Shown here in pieces: positions 14,455 through 21,363 of a stretch of DNA of 42,404 bases (position 1 is its first letter; each line of letters starts with the position of its first letter). The DNA is from Microbispora triticiradicis (GTDB lineage: Bacteria; Actinomycetota; Actinomycetes; Streptosporangiales; Streptosporangiaceae): contig QFZU02000045.1 of assembly GCA_003260025.2 (NCBI GenBank), forward strand, positions 1 to 42,404. Reading direction: 5' to 3'. The notes under the pieces are model-generated. The model ran no database searches and had not been told where the DNA came from. It was given only the letters and a program-made list of their open reading frames with translations. Position numbers and translations under genes: made by a program.

Positions 14455-15969
14455 TCAGTCGATCCCGGCGGCCTCCCGGGCGAGCCGGGCCCGGTCGACC
14501 TTCCGGTTGGAGTTCAGCGGGAAGTCCTCGACGTGCCGGTACTCCCGCGGCAGCAGACCGGACGGCAGCACCCGGCGCAGCCGGCCGGCCAGTTCGGCCT
14601 GCTGGGTGGGCACGCCGGTGTAGAAGGTCACCAGCTCGGTGGTGCCCTCGACCGTACGGGTCACCGCGACGGCGTCCTGGACGCCGGGGCAGGAGCGCAG
14701 GGCGTGCTCGATCTCGGCAAGCTCCACCCGCCAGCCCTGGACCTGCACCTGCGAGTCCAGCCGTCCCAGATAGACCAGTTCACCGTTCGGCAGGACCCGC
14801 ACGCGGTCTCCGGTGCGGTACCAGCCGCGGCTGTCGTGGTGCAGGAACCGGCCCTCGTTGTCGTCCGGGTCCAGATAACCGGAGGTCAGCTGCGGGCCGG
14901 TGATGCACAGCTCGCCCTCGGTGTCGCTGTGCTCGCCGTCCGCGGTGCGCAGCAGCCAGTCGTGGCCCTCGTGCACCGTGCCGATCGGCGCCAGGCCGTT
15001 GACGCACAGCCCCGGCGAGGTCTCCGGCGACCAGCGGTGCCCGGTGACGGTGATGGTCAGCTCGGTGGGACCGTAGATGTTCTCCAGGGTCGACCCGGGG
15101 GCGGCGGCCTGCCAGTCCGCGGCGTCGTCCCCGCGCAGCGCCTCGCCCGCGAACAGGCTCCAGCGGAGCGTCGGCATCGAGCCGGGCGTGAGGCCGCCTC
15201 GCTTGCGGACCAGGACGATGCCGCTCGGCGTGGAGAACCAGACGGTCATCCGCCGTTCCGCCAGGAAGGCCGGCAGGTCGAGGTACGCGGTGGCCGGCAC
15301 CGGGTGCACGCTCGCGCCCGCGCCCCAGGCGCAGAACATGTCGAACATCGCGCAGTCGAAGTTCAGGTCGAACGTCTGCGAGAACACGTCGTCCGGGCCG
15401 AAGTCGTAGCGCTCGTCCATCAGCCGGAAGTAGTGGGCGGTGCTGGCGTGCGTGATCGGCACACCCTTCGGCCGGCCCGTCGATCCGGAGGTGAACAGCA
15501 GGTACGCGATGTCGGTCGGCGCCACCGGAAGGGGGGCGTCGAGCGCCGTCCCGGCGGCCGGCCGGTCGAGGCCGATCACCGGGATGTCCGTGCCCGACGC
15601 GGCGATCTCGTCGAGCATCCGCCGCCCGTGGGCGTCGCCGAGCACCACGGAGACGTCCGCGGCGGTCAGCATGCGCCGGGTCCGCTCGACCGGGAAGTCC
15701 GGGTGCAGCGGCGCGACCGCCGCACCGGAGTAGAGACCGGCGAGGATGCCGGCGTAGCTCTCCACGGACTTGCCGGCCAGCACGCCGACCGCCTTCGGCC
15801 GCGCGCCCACGACGTCGAGCAGCGCGCCCGCCAGGCGGAGCGCGTGCTCGTGGAGCTCCGCGTAGGTGAGCACCCGATCGCCGTCCCTGACGGCCGGGCG
15901 GTCGGGTGCCAGCGCGAGCCCGCGCAGGAACCGGGCGTACAGCGCGTGGTCGTCGGTCACGCCGGTCAT
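14455..15969 (-). CDS. Stand-alone adenylation enzyme 2, probable amine-capping (VinM/IdnL7-like) aminoacyl ligase
   Basis: A 504-residue ANL-family adenylation protein. Motifs: LLFTSGSTGRPKG (A3, ~157-169), QTFDLNFDCAMFDMF (A4, ~198-212, Asp205), NIYGPTE (A5, ~297-303), YRTGDRV (A7), GWRVELAEIE (A8) and the A10 lysine in NRKVDRARLA. The A4 region resembles D-alanine ligase (DltA)-type enzymes that use small amino acids. Its start codon overlaps the stop of the preceding ACP gene (ATGA, 15966-15969), so translation is probably coupled and the ACP is the natural partner. In vicenistatin and incednine, the corresponding enzyme adds L-Ala to the free amine of the beta-aminoacyl-ACP, protecting it during chain growth. 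That function, and the amino acid used here, are inferred. Confidence 0.85.
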   Translation of the reverse strand: MTGVTDDHALYARFLRGLALAPDRPAVRDGDRVLTYAELHEHALRLAGALLDVVGARPKAVGVLAGKSVESYAGILAGLYSGAAVAPLHPDFPVERTRRMLTAADVSVVLGDAHGRRMLDEIAASGTDIPVIGLDRPAAGTALDAPLPVAPTDIAYLLFTSGSTGRPKGVPITHASTAHYFRLMDERYDFGPDDVFSQTFDLNFDCAMFDMFCAWGAGASVHPVPATAYLDLPAFLAERRMTVWFSTPSGIVLVRKRGGLTPGSMPTLRWSLFAGEALRGDDAADWQAAAPGSTLENIYGPTELTITVTGHRWSPETSPGLCVNGLAPIGTVHEGHDWLLRTADGEHSDTEGELCITGPQLTSGYLDPDDNEGRFLHHDSRGWYRTGDRVRVLPNGELVYLGRLDSQVQVQGWRVELAEIEHALRSCPGVQDAVAVTRTVEGTTELVTFYTGVPTQQAELAGRLRRVLPSGLLPREYRHVEDFPLNSNRKVDRARLAREAAGID

Positions 15970-16202
15970 GTCACGCTGCTGAGCGTCGCCCAGAGCGCGC
16001 CCGGAGTGGCGAAGTTGCCGAGGCTGAGCATGTCGTCGCGGAAGCGGACCTGGTAGGTGCTCTCCAGCGACGCGAGCAGGTCGACCATGCTCAGCGAGTC
16101 GAGGCCGAGGTCACGCAGGTCGCTGCCCTCCGTGAGCTGGGCCCCGTCCGGCAGGAACGGCAGGTGTTTGCGGAGTATGGTCTCGAATCGCTCGTCCCAC
16201 AT
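15966..16202 (-). CDS. Discrete acyl carrier protein for the starter unit (VinL-like)
   Basis: A 78-residue protein with a carrier-protein helix-loop-helix and phosphopantetheine site DLGLDSLSM (Ser36). ATG 16202 (MWDERFE) is preferred because GGAGAG lies about 8 bases upstream; a GTG start at 16217 is also in frame. It is 26 bases after the acyltransferase stop and overlaps the adenylation gene by ATGA. In beta-amino-acid-primed macrolactam pathways this ACP carries the aminoacyl and then dipeptidyl starter before transfer to the PKS loading ACP. Confidence 0.9.
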   Translation of the reverse strand: MWDERFETILRKHLPFLPDGAQLTEGSDLRDLGLDSLSMVDLLASLESTYQVRFRDDMLSLGNFATPGALWATLSSVT

Positions 16203-16228
16203 GATGACTCTCTCCACGGGGTGGTCTT

Positions 16229-17248
16229 CTAGGAAAGGCTCGCCCCGGCTCGGGCGAGGTTCTCTTGCGCGGCGCCGCGCTCCTGGGCGGCGCGGTGCAG
16301 CTGGGCCGTGCGGTGCTCCTGGGCGGCGCGGTCCCGCCGGCGCGGGCGCGTGGCCCAGCGCGGGTCGAGCGCGACGACCTCGAAGTTGCGGGTGGTGACG
16401 CCCACCCGGCCCCAGAGCTGGTCGGGTCCGGAGACGTACAGCTTCCTGACGCCCCGCTCCCGCAGTGTCCCGACGACGGCCGGCCAGCGGACCGGGCGGA
16501 CGATCCCGTCCAGCAGGATGTCCCGGACGCCGGCCGCGGTGTCCCGCGGCGAGCCGTCCTGGTCCGCGACGACCGGAATCGCCGGGTCCGTGAACGTGAG
16601 CGTGGGGAACAGTTCGGCCTCTACCCTGTCCCGCAGGCCGCCGAAGGCGCGGCAGTGCAGGGGCGGGTCCATGACGTACAGCGGGAGCCCGCCGTGCGCC
16701 CGCAGCCGGCTCCGCAGGCCGTCGAGCACGTCACGGTGCACGGACAGCATGTGGAAGTCCTCGTCGACGTGGCAGGAGATCTCGTACCACTCGCCGCGTT
16801 CGTCCATCTCGGCGAGCAGTTCGGCCAGCCGCTCCCCGGGCACCCGGACGAACGACTGCGTCACCACGTCGGGGTGCTCGGCCGCGAAGTACTCGGTCTC
16901 GTACCGCACCAGTTCGGCGGTGAGCCGCACTCCGTCGGCGAAGCCGAGCGCGCCGGAGTGGACGGCGGCGGCCTTGCCGCCGAAACTCGCTCCGGCGCAC
17001 AGGCCCGGCTCGACGCCGAACTCCTCCCGCGCCCACGTCGCGAGCGCCACGCAGTTGACGAAGAAGGCGACCTGCGCGTATTCGGAGTAGTCGCCGCTCG
17101 TCTCGCGGTAGCGCTCGAAGAGGTCATATCCCAGCACGTCGCCGGCGACCGCCACCAGCCGCCTCGCGACCGGGTTGACCAGCATGAACCTGGCCACGGT
17201 CGCGAAGTCGCACGGCCCCATGCCGGGAAAAACGATGGCGCTGTCCAT
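16229..17248 (-). CDS. Discrete acyltransferase for starter transfer (VinK-like)
   Basis: A 339-residue protein of the malonyl-CoA:ACP acyltransferase fold: FPGMG near the N-terminus, probable nucleophile Ser88 in GASFGGK instead of the usual GHSxGE, and His198 in PPLHCRAF, aligned with the catalytic His of HAFH. The altered nucleophile surroundings and the loss of the malonate-binding arginine context fit an enzyme moving a bulky aminoacyl group between carrier proteins, as VinK does between VinL and the loading ACP of VinP1. The start at 17248 (MDSAIVF) follows the previous stop by 2 bases, suggesting coupled translation. The frame is open further upstream, but that part overlaps the 99-aa gene. 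The tail after about residue 305 is Arg/Ala/Gln-rich and probably disordered. Confidence 0.85.
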   Translation of the reverse strand: MDSAIVFPGMGPCDFATVARFMLVNPVARRLVAVAGDVLGYDLFERYRETSGDYSEYAQVAFFVNCVALATWAREEFGVEPGLCAGASFGGKAAAVHSGALGFADGVRLTAELVRYETEYFAAEHPDVVTQSFVRVPGERLAELLAEMDERGEWYEISCHVDEDFHMLSVHRDVLDGLRSRLRAHGGLPLYVMDPPLHCRAFGGLRDRVEAELFPTLTFTDPAIPVVADQDGSPRDTAAGVRDILLDGIVRPVRWPAVVGTLRERGVRKLYVSGPDQLWGRVGVTTRNFEVVALDPRWATRPRRRDRAAQEHRTAQLHRAAQERGAAQENLARAGASLS

Positions 17249-17250
17249 GC

Positions 17251-17550
17251 TCAGAGGCGGCGGCCCGTGATCGGGAAACCGGGGAACATGCCCGGCTTGA
17301 CCTGACCGTGCAGGACGCTGTCGTTGATCGTGGCGGTGAACTTCAGCTTGATCGGCATGGGCTTGGTCACCTTGAGCTTCCAGGTGACGGCGTTGCCGGT
17401 GACCTTGCCCTCCAGCAGCTCGGGGTTGGGCTCGTCGGTTCCGGTAAGCGCGCCGACCAGTTCCTCCCCGTTCGACTTCAGGTCGAAGAAAAGGGTCTGC
17501 TTGCCCATGGGGCTCTGCATTTCGACCGCCCACTTGCCGTCGACAGGCAT
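17251..17550 (-). CDS. Small conserved-type protein of unknown function (99 aa)
   Basis: A 99-residue protein starting MPVDGKWAV with GAGG about 7 bases upstream of ATG 17550. It alternates short hydrophobic and polar stretches with many Gly/Asn turns, with repeated motifs of the type GKVTGN and WKLKVT. This looks like a small antiparallel beta-barrel or lipocalin-like fold. No signal peptide, membrane segment or catalytic motif is visible. It lies between the PLP enzyme and the discrete acyltransferase, 2 bases before the latter, so it is co-transcribed with starter biosynthesis. I do not recognise a function; binding a small ligand or partner protein is only a guess. It has no counterpart in the vicenistatin starter set as I know it. 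Confidence 0.8.
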   Translation of the reverse strand: MPVDGKWAVEMQSPMGKQTLFFDLKSNGEELVGALTGTDEPNPELLEGKVTGNAVTWKLKVTKPMPIKLKFTATINDSVLHGQVKPGMFPGFPITGRRL

Positions 17551-17587
17551 GGCATTCCTCACAATCGATTAGCGGCTGATTCGAATT

Positions 17588-18889
17588 TCAACGTACACCG
17601 GCGGGGAACACGGCGGCACCCTTAGTAACCCCAGACGATACGAACACCGACAATTTCTCCTCGAGCAGGTCGAGTTCGTCGCGGATATGCGGCAGGGAAA
17701 GGGGCCGTTCGGCGTAGAGCGCGGCCTCGCGCTGTTCGGCGGTCTGGCCGTAGAGCATGCTGGTCGCCGCGCGGAAGCGCAGCGCGCCGGGGTCGTCGCC
17801 GAGGTGGTGGCCGCCGAGCACCGCCACCCCGAAGTCGTCGAGCAGCACCCGCTGGAGGGACGCCGAGTCGGTGACGCCGTGCCAGTCGAGCCTCTCTCGC
17901 AGCGGTTCGAAGTCGGGGTAGACGTAGAAACCGCCGGTCGGCGGCCGGCACAGCGCGCCCGCGCCGACCATGATCTCGTGGACGGCGTTCGCCACGATGC
18001 CGTGCAGGCGGGTGTCCGCGGCGATGCGGCGCACCACCTCGGGCGGTTCCGCGAACACGTACTCCGCCACGGCCTGCATCGGGCCGGCCAGGGTCGACCA
18101 GATCTCGCTGGCGACCGCGAGCACCTCGTCGCGGATCCGCTCACCCCACGGGCCGGACGGGAACCGGGCGGCGCCGATCCGCCAGCCGCCGAGCGCGATG
18201 CTCTTGCTCAGGCCGGTCAGCACGATCGTCCGGTCCGGCACGACCTCCGCCGGGCTCAGCACCGGGCGCCAGGGGTCGTGCACGATGTCGCGGTAGATCT
18301 CGTCGGAGAGGATCAGCAGGTCCTCGCTCTCCGCGATCTCGCACAACTCCCGGACGAGGGCCGGCGAGGCGACCGTGCCGGTCGGGTTGTCCGGCGTGGT
18401 GAGGATCAGGATGCGGGGGTTGTGCCCCGACGCGCGCGCGGACCGGATGGTCTCGCGCAGCGCCTCCGGCTCCGGCACGCCGCCGCACTCGTCCGGGATC
18501 GGCACCCCGAACACCTGCTTGCCGGCCAGCCGCGCCTGCGGCGCGTAGGTGACCCAGGACGGCCTGGCCAGCAGGACGTCCCCGGGGAGCACCAGTTGCA
18601 GCGCCATCAGCAGTGGTTTGCTGCCCGGCGCGAGCACCGTCTGGTCGGCGTCGGTCGGCATGCGGCGGCGGGTGAAGTAGCCGGCCACCGCCGCGCGGGC
18701 GTCGGCGGAGCCGGCCACCGGTCCGTACGCGTTGCGCGACGCGCCCTCCAGCAGGCGGGAGACCAGCGGCCGGAAGACCGGCAGCCGGGACTCGCCGAAG
18801 CCCAGGTGCACGATGGCGGCGCCCTCGGCTCTGCGCCGGGCGACGAGCTGGTCGAGCGCGAGGTTCGGGGAGACGTCACGACTGGACAT
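17588..18889 (-). CDS. PLP-dependent fold-type I enzyme, aminotransferase class I/II family
   Basis: A 433-residue protein with the full aminotransferase motif set: GSADAR near residue 60, DNPTGT (~167-172), DEIYRD with Asp196 for the PLP ring nitrogen, Lys229 in LSKSIALGGWRIG as the Schiff-base lysine, Arg237, and a C-terminal ALRFRAATS arginine region for a substrate carboxylate. The start at 18889 has GGGAGG 6 bases upstream and overlaps the end of the aminomutase gene by 14 bases, so the two are tightly coupled. Family knowledge supports transamination. In the incednine pathway a PLP enzyme (IdnL3) decarboxylates beta-glutamate made by an aminomutase, so a decarboxylase role is an attractive but unproven alternative. 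Confidence 0.88.
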   Translation of the reverse strand: MSSRDVSPNLALDQLVARRRAEGAAIVHLGFGESRLPVFRPLVSRLLEGASRNAYGPVAGSADARAAVAGYFTRRRMPTDADQTVLAPGSKPLLMALQLVLPGDVLLARPSWVTYAPQARLAGKQVFGVPIPDECGGVPEPEALRETIRSARASGHNPRILILTTPDNPTGTVASPALVRELCEIAESEDLLILSDEIYRDIVHDPWRPVLSPAEVVPDRTIVLTGLSKSIALGGWRIGAARFPSGPWGERIRDEVLAVASEIWSTLAGPMQAVAEYVFAEPPEVVRRIAADTRLHGIVANAVHEIMVGAGALCRPPTGGFYVYPDFEPLRERLDWHGVTDSASLQRVLLDDFGVAVLGGHHLGDDPGALRFRAATSMLYGQTAEQREAALYAERPLSLPHIRDELDLLEEKLSVFVSSGVTKGAAVFPAGVR

Positions 18890-20240
18890 GGGCCGCCTCC
18901 CTCGTCCACCGCCCGATCCGGGCCGCCCCGCCGTCGATGGCGGTCATGATGTCGTCGGGGGTGTCCGGGTCGAGTTCGAGCTCGGTGAGCCAGGCGGCCG
19001 TCGGCGAGTAGTGGGCCCGGAACGGACGGCCGACCAGCGACGGCTGGCGGGCCTGCATGAACCGCAGCCGGAAGTAGCGGCCCTGCGGGGTTTCCTCGAC
19101 CCCGTCCACGATCACCTTGCCGGGGGTCGCGGACATGACCGGTCCGCGCACCGTCCGCGCGAGGCCGGGCAGGGTGCGGAACGCCCCGTGGAAGATCTCC
19201 ACCGAGCGGGCGAGCGGCACCCGGAAGTAGGCGTGCGGCCCGGTGTCCCGCTCGACGAACTGGTAGTACGGCACCGCCCCGGCGGCGAACTGCAGCCGCC
19301 ACAGCCGGGCCCAGGTGTCCACGTCGTCGTTGACGTACTTGATGAGCGGGGCCTGGCAGTACACCACGGCGCCGGTGCTGCGAACCCTGGCCAGCGCGGC
19401 GCGCGCCTCGTCGGTCTCCAGCTCGCGGGGGTGGCTGTAGTGCGCCATCAGCGCGAGCGTCCGGCCGGAGGCCACCACCCGCTCGAACAGCCGCAGCAGG
19501 TCGTCGGCGTCGGGATCGGTGGTGTACCGGTAGGGCCAGTAAGCCGGCGACTTGCTGCCGATCCGGATCGTACGCACGGTGTCCACGGCCAGCAGCGGCT
19601 CGATGTGGCCGCGCAGCCGCTCCGTCGTCATGATCATCGGATCACCGCCGGTGATCAGCACGTCCGAGACGTCGGGGTGCCGGCCGAGGTAGGTGATCAG
19701 CTGGTCGGGGTTCGGCGCGGCGAAGCGGAGATCGGCGTCGCCGACGAACTGCGCCCAGCGGAAGCAGTAGGTGCAGTACGCGTGGCAGGTCTGGCCCTGG
19801 CTCGGGAAGTAAAGGACCGTCTCGCGGTACTTGTGCTGAAGGCCGGGGACCGGCTCGTCGCCCAGGGTGGGCACGTTCAGCTCTTTCTGCCCGGACGGAT
19901 GCGGGTTGAGGTCCGCGCGGATGGTCCGGACGGCCTCCTGGAGGCGGCTCCGGTCCCCGGTGGCGCTCAGCACGGACAGGATCCGCTCCTGCTCGTCCGA
20001 CAGCATCCCGTGCTGCGGGAACACCAGCCGGTAGATCGGGTCGTCGGGGACGCGGGACCAGTCGATCAACTGGGACAGGACGTAGTCGTTGACCCGGAAC
20101 GGCAGCACGAGCGAGATCAGCCGGATCGCCTCGCGGGCGTCCTCGGACAGCCCGTACCGGTCACCGATCTCATCAATATGACGAGGGCCGTAGGCGCGGA
20201 ATCGCCCGACCTCCAAGGAACTGCCAGCAAGCAGCGTCAT
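18876..20240 (-). CDS. Radical-SAM, PLP-dependent amino acid 2,3-aminomutase (KamA family)
   Basis: A 454-residue protein, somewhat longer than classical lysine 2,3-aminomutase. It has Cys152, Cys156 and Cys159 in CHAYCTYCFRW (the CxxxCxxC iron-sulfur motif), GGDP at 198-201 for SAM binding, and Lys375 in TPGKVIVDG, matching the PLP lysine of the family. The usual CRHCTRR after the second Cys is replaced by CTYCFRW, so it belongs to a divergent branch and its amino acid cannot be read from sequence. GGAGG lies 9 bases before ATG 20240. Members of the family migrate the alpha-amino group to the beta-carbon; in incednine (IdnL4) glutamate gives beta-glutamate, the precursor of 3-aminobutyrate. 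Here it most likely makes the beta-amino acid starter, with the overlapping PLP enzyme. Confidence 0.9.
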   Translation of the reverse strand: MTLLAGSSLEVGRFRAYGPRHIDEIGDRYGLSEDAREAIRLISLVLPFRVNDYVLSQLIDWSRVPDDPIYRLVFPQHGMLSDEQERILSVLSATGDRSRLQEAVRTIRADLNPHPSGQKELNVPTLGDEPVPGLQHKYRETVLYFPSQGQTCHAYCTYCFRWAQFVGDADLRFAAPNPDQLITYLGRHPDVSDVLITGGDPMIMTTERLRGHIEPLLAVDTVRTIRIGSKSPAYWPYRYTTDPDADDLLRLFERVVASGRTLALMAHYSHPRELETDEARAALARVRSTGAVVYCQAPLIKYVNDDVDTWARLWRLQFAAGAVPYYQFVERDTGPHAYFRVPLARSVEIFHGAFRTLPGLARTVRGPVMSATPGKVIVDGVEETPQGRYFRLRFMQARQPSLVGRPFRAHYSPTAAWLTELELDPDTPDDIMTAIDGGAARIGRWTREAAHVQS

Positions 20241-20339
20241 GCCGAAGTTCCTCCGATCTTCTGAGTCTGCTTGTTGCGAGCAATTGACGATAAATTGAAT
20301 TCGGTCACCCGGTATACCCCTAAATACTCGTGCAGGCCC
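20241..20339 (-). other. AT-richer gap between iminopeptidase and aminomutase genes
   Basis: These 99 bases are the longest gap inside the minus-strand starter run and contain an AT-rich core (about 20278-20330). They could hold an internal promoter for the aminomutase-to-adenylation genes. I see no clear -35/-10 pair or hairpin, only the ribosome site of the aminomutase at the left end. Confidence 0.35.
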
Positions 20340-21275
20340 TTAGAAATCGCCCACCCGCACGGGCGTCGCACCGCGGTCCGGGATGTTCTCCAGGAACTCC
20401 CGGACGACCCGCAGGAAACGCTCCGGCTCCTCCAGATGCGGCAGGTGGCTGGAATCCTCGAAAATCTGCCAGCGGACGTCGGGAATGAGATCGGCGAACG
20501 GCTGGACGGCGGCCGGAGTCACCTCGTCGTGCCTGCCGGAGATGAGCAGCGTGGGCACGGCGATGTCGGGGCAGCAGTCGACCACGGAGTAGTCGCGCAG
20601 CGTGCCGTTGACGTGGAACTCACTCGGCCCGTTCATCGTGTAGTAGACGGCGGGGTCGTTGTGGATCTCCATCAGGGAGGCGATGAAGTCCCTGGGCAGC
20701 GGGTCGAGACGGCAGACGTGCCGGTCGTTGAAGACCTTGACGGCCCGCACGTACTCCGCGCTGTCGGTGGTGCCGGCCTCCTCGTGCCGGGTGAGCGTCT
20801 CCGCGACCTCCGGGGGGAGCGCGCGGCGCAGCACGGCCAGTTCGCCCAGCCACAGGGGGTACGACGCCGGGGAGTTCGCGATGATCAGGCCGCGCAGGCC
20901 GGCGGGCCGCGTCGCCGCGTGCCGCGCGGCCAGCACGCCGCCCCAGGAATGGCCGAGCAGCGTGTAGTCGCCGGCGATGCCGAGCGCGCCCAGCAGATTC
21001 TCCAGTTCGTCCAGGAACAACTGGGGGGTCCAGAAATCGGCGCCCCGGCCGGGCAGGCGGGTCGAGCCGCCGTTTCCCAGCTGGTCGTAGTGGACGACCG
21101 GCCGGCCGTGCCCGGCGAGTTCCGCGATGTTGCGCAGGTAGTCGTGGGTGCTGCCGGGGCCGCCGTGCGCGACCACCAGCGGCGGCACGCCCGCCCGCAG
21201 ATCGCCGGTCACCCGGTACCACGTCCGGTATTCACCGAAGGGCACGGTGCCCTTCGCGTTCGGCGCGAGAGCCAT
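20340..21275 (-). CDS. Proline iminopeptidase-like alpha/beta hydrolase (VinJ-like deprotecting aminopeptidase)
   Basis: A 311-residue protein with the proline iminopeptidase signature: HGGPGSTHDYL (oxyanion region, ~38-48), DQLGNGGS (~64-71), GHSWGG with nucleophile Ser110, Asp250 in SGRHDEV and His277 in SSHLPHLEEPE. There is no signal peptide, so it is cytoplasmic. ATG 21275 has GAGG about 8 bases upstream, and the gene starts 88 bases after the TE-containing PKS C. In vicenistatin, VinJ removes the N-terminal alanyl cap from the completed chain so that the free amine can attack the TE-bound ester; the same role is expected here. Its presence supports the dipeptidyl starter model. Confidence 0.9.
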   Translation of the reverse strand: MALAPNAKGTVPFGEYRTWYRVTGDLRAGVPPLVVAHGGPGSTHDYLRNIAELAGHGRPVVHYDQLGNGGSTRLPGRGADFWTPQLFLDELENLLGALGIAGDYTLLGHSWGGVLAARHAATRPAGLRGLIIANSPASYPLWLGELAVLRRALPPEVAETLTRHEEAGTTDSAEYVRAVKVFNDRHVCRLDPLPRDFIASLMEIHNDPAVYYTMNGPSEFHVNGTLRDYSVVDCCPDIAVPTLLISGRHDEVTPAAVQPFADLIPDVRWQIFEDSSHLPHLEEPERFLRVVREFLENIPDRGATPVRVGDF

Positions 21276-21363
21276 GGTTATTCCTCGAATCAGCCAGAGC
21301 TTGGACCAGCCGGAACCCGAAATCTGGAAATCGGCTAGAACTCGAAATCGATTAGGACTCGAA

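Noticed and set aside
17249-17533. N-terminal extension of the discrete acyltransferase to 17533
   Set aside because: It is an overlapping frame of the 99-aa gene; the AT fold starts at MDSAIVFPGMG (17248).
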